The notes beneath the pieces are model-generated. The model had not been told where the DNA came from. It worked only from the letters and a program-made list of their open reading frames with translations, and did not search any database. The position numbers and the translations under genes were made by a program. This document shows positions 59,501 through 64,000 of a DNA stretch of 64,000 bases, one piece after another. Positions within the stretch are counted from its first letter, which is position 1; each line of letters opens with the position of its first letter. This stretch comes from Bursaphelenchus xylophilus. Its lineage: Eukaryota; Nematoda; Chromadorea; Rhabditida; Aphelenchoididae. The stretch lies in contig CAJFCV020000004.1 in NCBI GenBank assembly GCA_904066235.2, positions 930,001-994,000 on the forward strand, read 5' to 3'.

Positions 59501-60141
59501 AATGTCATCCGTATTTTGAAAAATTGAAATTATTTTTTTCCAAACGTCGGGTTCAGAAATTTAACATTGCTAAATGCATTACGAAACCAGAAGCATCATC
59601 TACGCCAAATTTGAAGCCAATCCGACTCCAAAAAACATCAAAGATTGCGCTTAAACATCAAAATTTGGAGGTCAGCTCAATGTCTTGGCCTTCCGCGTCC
59701 CGGAACAGCGAAATTCGGGCCGAAAAACGGCCCAAATGCCCATTCAAGAGTTTGTCGGCGGGGCCCGTCTCCATTGTCTTTCAAACGCAATTTGACACCT
59801 CATGCCGAGGGGTCGTTGCGACCGACCGACCGACGGCGAATCCGTGGAGTGGCGTGAGAGCCGCGAATGCAGATTTCGCGGCTATTTCGAACCGCGAGAC
59901 GGATTAGGGGTGTTTGGAGAAGCCGGCAAGAGTCCGCCGGAATTTGCGGGTTTGTGCAAAACACACACCAAGATTATATTATACTACTAGGTCTGCAGTT
60001 GTTGGAGAGGCAGTTTCGGTGTGTGAGAAGAGATCTTTGTTTTCGGGGATTTGTTGATGTTGAGTGGAGAGGAGAGGAGGAGGGCTTGTAAATAGTGACT
60101 AAATTACGGCAAATTTTATCAACACTTTCGGTGCAATGTGT
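59501..60141. other. Intergenic G/C-richer island, nothing recognised
   Basis: 59,680-59,960 is distinctly G/C-richer (GACCGACCGACCGACGGCGA) than its surroundings. No splice-bounded frame or RNA gene is recognisable. A TTATATTATACTACTAGG word lies near 59,973. Confidence 0.4.
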
Positions 60142-60412
60142 GTCCAGAAAATGTGTCACGATGACGCCGGTTTAAAATGTGCCAGCTGGCTGGGAGTACT
60201 CCTTACAGTACGTAAAAAATTTTGAAAGCATCGCTAAGCTCCTGGTCTCAGACAATTTCTGAAAAATCCAGAAAATCCGTCATCCAGATTGCAAATCGTT
60301 TTGAGCTTAAATTTTTTTGTGAGGACTTTAGAGGGTACTACTAGCCATATACAATCGTTTTTTATACCACTGACACATTTTAAGCAGGTGTCATCGTGAC
60401 ACATTTTCTGGA
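60142..60412. mobile_element. TCCAGAAAATGTGTCACGAT-ended MITE, copy 2
   Basis: Left TCCAGAAAATGTGTCACGAT and right TCATCGTGACACATTTTCTG bound 271 bp. It matches copy 1 at 7,071-7,367 in termini and in the interior ATCCAGAAAATCCGTCATCC. Confidence 0.88.
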
Positions 60413-60889
60413 AATTCCTAAAAAAACCGGGATATCGCGAATTTGATGGCAAAAATGGGTGAATTCTGAGTAATAAACGTTGATAAATACAATACCAAGT
60501 GTCTAAATGCGAGGATGGTGTAATATACGATATCATGTTTTTGAATAATTTAAAAAATTCAAAAAATCTGCCAAGAAACAGCAAAAAAATCGGCGAAAAT
60601 CAAAATTTCAAATATTCAGAAAGCCCCTACTATCACTTACTACCATTTAGAAACCTTTTCGATTCAATTCAGACCCAAAATACGTCACAATTTGATAGTA
60701 ATTGATAAAAAATTTCGAAAATTGGGCTCATTTTTGCTCTAAACTCGCACGTTAGCCGTAAAAATGAGGGGAAAACCCGGGACACAACTGTTTGACGGAT
60801 GGCCTTCGAACCCATCAAACGTTTAATTTCGACAGGATCAAGGATGTATTATATTTCCCAAAGTGCAATTTGGGTTTTTCAAAAATTCG
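60413..60889. other. Intergenic, nothing recognised
   Basis: A/T-rich DNA between a MITE and a tandem repeat. No feature is recognised. Confidence 0.4.
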
Positions 60890-61345
60890 GACTTTCCGCC
60901 GTTTGTGGCATTCTGTTTTAGGGGTGAAAAAAGAAGGTAAAACTGGAAAAACAATTTGTAAAATACGAATAGGCTATCCTTGAGAACTTCTAACACTCTT
61001 GGAAAAAATTTAATTCAAATTTTTAAATTTCCCGCCATGTTTGGCATTGTGTTCTAGGCGTTAAAAAAGGTGTAAATATCGGTGAAATAATTGTAAAATA
61101 CGGAAAAAAATTATTTTCTGTCGGTTCTTGACACATTTCACAAAAATTCCAATTCAAATTTTTAAATTTCCCGCCATTTTTGGCATTGTGTTCTAGATGT
61201 TAAAAAAGATGTAAATATCGGTAAAATAATTGTAAAGTACGGTAAAATTCTTTTCTCTAGATTCTTGACCTTTTTCACAAAAATTCCAATTCAAATTTTT
61301 GACTTTCCCGCCATTTTTGGCATTGTGTTTTTAGGCCAAAAAAAG
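60890..61345. repeat. Tandem repeat, about 138-bp units
   Basis: TTCCCGCCATTTTTGGCATT recurs near 61,029, 61,167 and 61,305, with a diverged first copy near 60,894. Each is followed by GTGTTCTAG(G/A)..TTAAAAAAG and GTAAATATCGGT. The same word in inverse order occurs near 57,690 and, weakly, 41,420. Confidence 0.8.
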
Positions 61346-62040
61346 GCAAGAAAATCAAATTTTAAGATTCTTAATGCAACGTTCATTCTATTGCACGGTT
61401 TATTAGACAGCTAATTTGCTAAAAAGAAAATTTTTCGAAACGTGACACACAGACATTCTAAAAAAGGATTTTTTTCGGGATTTCTGGCCAAATTAATATC
61501 TAAAATTATATATTGTGACCTCCAAACAGTACAGAATGATATTTCAAATCCTCTACAAGCAAATTGCCTCAGGAAATTCCCAAAAAACTCCTTGAAAATC
61601 CTTTAATTGCCAAAAAATTACCTAATCTCAAGTGTAATATCCTAGTGTCCGACACCAATTTGAACCCCATAAATACCACACAAAAAGTGCAAAAGTATGT
61701 TCCCAGGCCCACTTTCGGCCCTCCGACGACATTTGGCGGCCCAAAATCAATCGGTTTTAAATTCTGCCCTGAGGGCATTTTCGAAAAATCCCCGTCGCAA
61801 ATAATATTTATCCGGTCTGGATCAATCGAACATGTGTTCGCATTGTACTTTGTGGGTGTCTGCTAGGGGAAAAAGTGAGAAAAAATGAATTTTCGAGTCG
61901 TAAAAGGAAAAAGGCGATGGGAAAACAAGGTTCAAATGGGTGGGATAATGAGAAATTCTTGGTGGCCATTCGTTCGGCCGAGTATTTAGAGGATTAAGAG
62001 AGCAAAAATAGCCATGACGAGGGTGGGAGGAAAGAGGGGT
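61346..62040. other. Intergenic, nothing recognised
   Basis: A 100-codon open frame at 61,564-61,866 (+) shows no domain, signal or splice context and is not called as a gene. The block 61,700-61,860 is G/C-richer than its flanks. Confidence 0.4.
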
Positions 62041-62760
62041 TTTGAAAACAAAATTTTTTTATTATAAAAAAATTTTGAAGATTGGAAAATAAAAAAAATA
62101 AAATAAAAATAGTAAATAAAGAAAAATAAAATAAAATGAAATAAATAAAAAAAAGACAAAATAAAATAAAGAAATAATATAAAAAAACCGTAAAATAAAA
62201 TAAAAAAAATTAAATAAAATAAAATAAAAAACATCATTTCTAAATATTTTTTTTTAAATAAAATAAATAAAAAAGCCAGAGTCTAAAATAAAACAAAAAA
62301 AATAAAGAAAATAATATAACGTATAATAAAAAAACGAAATGAAATAAAATAAAAAATAAAATACATTATTTCTAAATATTTTTTTAAATAAAAAAATAAA
62401 AAAAACTTTTTCTATCATAAATAAAATTAATAAAAAAGCCAGAGGCTAAAATAAGATAAAAAAAAGAAAATAATATATAATAAAATAAAATAAAATAAAA
62501 AGAAAACGAAATCAAATAGAATAAAATTAAAAATAAACTACATACTTTCTAAATATTTTTTTAAATAAAAAAATAAAAAAAAAACTTTTTCTGTCAGAAA
62601 TAAAATAAATAAAAAATCCAGAGGCTAAAATAAGATAAAAAAAAGAAAATAATATAAAATAAAATTAAAAGAAAACGAAATCAAATAGAATAAAATTAAA
62701 AATAAAATACATTATTTCTAAATATTTTTTTTTTAAATTTAAAAATGAAAAAAATACCTT
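62041..62760. repeat. A-rich tandem repeat, about 170-bp units
   Basis: Long runs of AAATA/AAAATA with TTTCTAAATATTTTTTT recurring near 62,235, 62,369, 62,547 and 62,717, and AGCCAGAGGCTAAAATAAGA near 62,273, 62,437 and 62,614. Confidence 0.8.
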
Positions 62761-63640
62761 TACCATTCTATAAACATCACCAATAATGCAATAAAAAAGT
62801 TGGGAAAATTTCAAAGTGTCGGGGAGAATTCCCAAATCCCCTCAGGGGAAATATGAGTAGTTTCGTTTCTTCGCACTCTTTATATTTAAAAAAAATTTAA
62901 AACTTTTTAAAATAATTTTGAAAATATATTTTTTTGCAAAAAAAATAATAAAAATAAAATAAAAAATTCTAAACCTATTTTTCAGCCTCTCCAAAAACCA
63001 ATATTGCCATCAAAGGCCCTTAAAAAATTATTTCCTCACCATTAATTATTATTAATAACAACTCATTGGAGCAAGAAAAAAATGGCCGCGAGCATAAACA
63101 AAAAACAACTTATCGTCCAGAAATGGGAAATATAAAGTAGTGTCTGGCCAAACAATCGGTCAAAAATGACAAATGGATGTGGAATTGGAGGGAGATGGAT
63201 CGAGCGCGGGGAGAAATTCGACATGATCATTTATGATACTATGTGAAAAAATGGAGAAATGAAATAATGGAGGTGGAACGTCATCAAAAAAAAAAAAAAA
63301 AAAAAAAAAACAAGAAAAAAATATAGTTTTTTATTATTTTTGAAACAGAGAGTTTTAATTTTTTAATTTTTTTATGCACTGTGCGAAAAAATAAGTTTTT
63401 TTAAAACCGCACAGTGCAATAATCAATATAAAATTCTTGCACGGTGCGATAGAGAAATTTAGGAAATTTAGTCGAAACTTGTCGCAAATTTGTAGAAAAA
63501 TTTTCCAAGATATTGTATACTTATTTTTTTATGCTTTTCGGCTATCAAAAATAACCAAAAAATAACTTTGGGTGCCTTAATTTTGTCAATGTATGCATGG
63601 GGAGGCTATGAGAAGGCTTGTTTGTAAAAATATAATAATA
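62761..63640. other. Intergenic with poly-A and a small GCACNGTGC group
   Basis: A poly-A run spans about 63,283-63,310. Three GCACNGTGC sites occur at about 63,374-63,446. No gene is supported. Confidence 0.5.
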
Positions 63641-64000
63641 AGATTGATCGGGCCTTAGGATAGCTTATCACCTATTTTGAGGTATTTTACATGTACTCAC
63701 ACAATAATATCTAGATAAAAGTTACGGCCCTTTTTTTCAGGCCGCAAATTTCGGTCTTTTATATGTTACAGTACCTCAGGGTGAAGAAAACTGACGTTAG
63801 TAATAGCTAAAATTGTTGAAAATGGGTATATCGCAGGCCTTCGCCAAGTCTCCGCCGAGCCTTCGCCAAGCCTTCGCCAAGTATCCAACGGCTTTGTCAG
63901 GCCTCGTAGGCACTTCCTACAACTTTTTTTTGTGTATTCACCCGCCCTACCCCCCGTATCGATCGATTTTATGTTGACCCGAACTGTCGTCGACCCGAAA
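63641..64000. repeat. Dispersed repeat, inverse of 2,885-3,900, cut by window end
   Basis: GATAGCTTATCACCTATTTT, TAATATCTAGATAAAAGTTA, GTCTTTTATATGTTACAGTA and TTCGCCAAGTCTCCGCC blocks appear here in inverse order and orientation relative to 3,550-3,800, ending with GACCCGAACTGTCGTCGACC, the inverse of the 2,920 region. Confidence 0.65.

Noticed and set aside
61564..61866. 100-codon plus-strand frame
   Set aside because: No domain, signal peptide or splice evidence; composition like the non-coding flanks.

Overview
This window comes from a eukaryote, almost certainly a free-living or parasitic nematode. Genes carry many short GT-AG introns, several starts lie just after TTTTCAG/TTTTACAG acceptors of the kind used for spliced-leader trans-splicing, and the encoded proteins match nematode or animal families (LC3-like LGG-2, BicC, STIP-1, Gi alpha, class II ARF). 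Species cannot be decided from the sequence alone. I see no prokaryotic signals, CRISPR array, tRNA or rRNA gene.

Layout. Positions 1 to about 22,000 are almost gene-free and packed with inverted-repeat elements, tandem satellites and simple repeats; the only coding-like piece is a possible Brinker-type DNA-binding exon at 13,086-13,331 (minus). From 22,201 to 35,467 lie a Gi-type G-protein alpha gene, a single-domain RSK/MSK-like AGC kinase, two tandem secreted paralogs, a divergent ARF that has lost switch residues, and a canonical class II ARF. From 38,180 to 57,193 eight genes alternate strictly in strand: BicC (+), LC3/LGG-2 (-), signal peptidase subunit 3 (+), TFIP11/STIP-1 (-), a coiled-coil protein (+), AUH-type enoyl-CoA hydratase (-), a Cys-form selenoprotein K (+), and a small Cys-rich membrane protein (-). 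The last 7 kb return to non-coding repeats.

Repeats dominate. The most striking is the 9-bp palindrome GCACNGTGC, repeated by eye some 150-200 times in dense arrays inside elements bounded by long terminal inverted repeats, both intergenic and in introns of the kinase, BicC and TFIP11 genes. At least five further inverted-repeat families occur, including a Tc1/mariner-like CAGTG-ended miniature element in several introns and a GACAGACTG-ended family. Two long-hairpin introns (kinase, TFIP11) carry the same family.

The genes are mostly housekeeping: signalling (G alpha, kinase), membrane traffic (ARFs), ER protein processing (SPCS3, SelK), autophagy (LGG-2), spliceosome disassembly (STIP-1), leucine/branched-chain metabolism (AUH) and RNA regulation (BicC). 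They do not form one pathway. The divergent pairs appear to share short promoters, and several carry a CTGCGCCC-like word. All exon models are by eye; reading-phase closure across every intron and total lengths close to the family norm support them.
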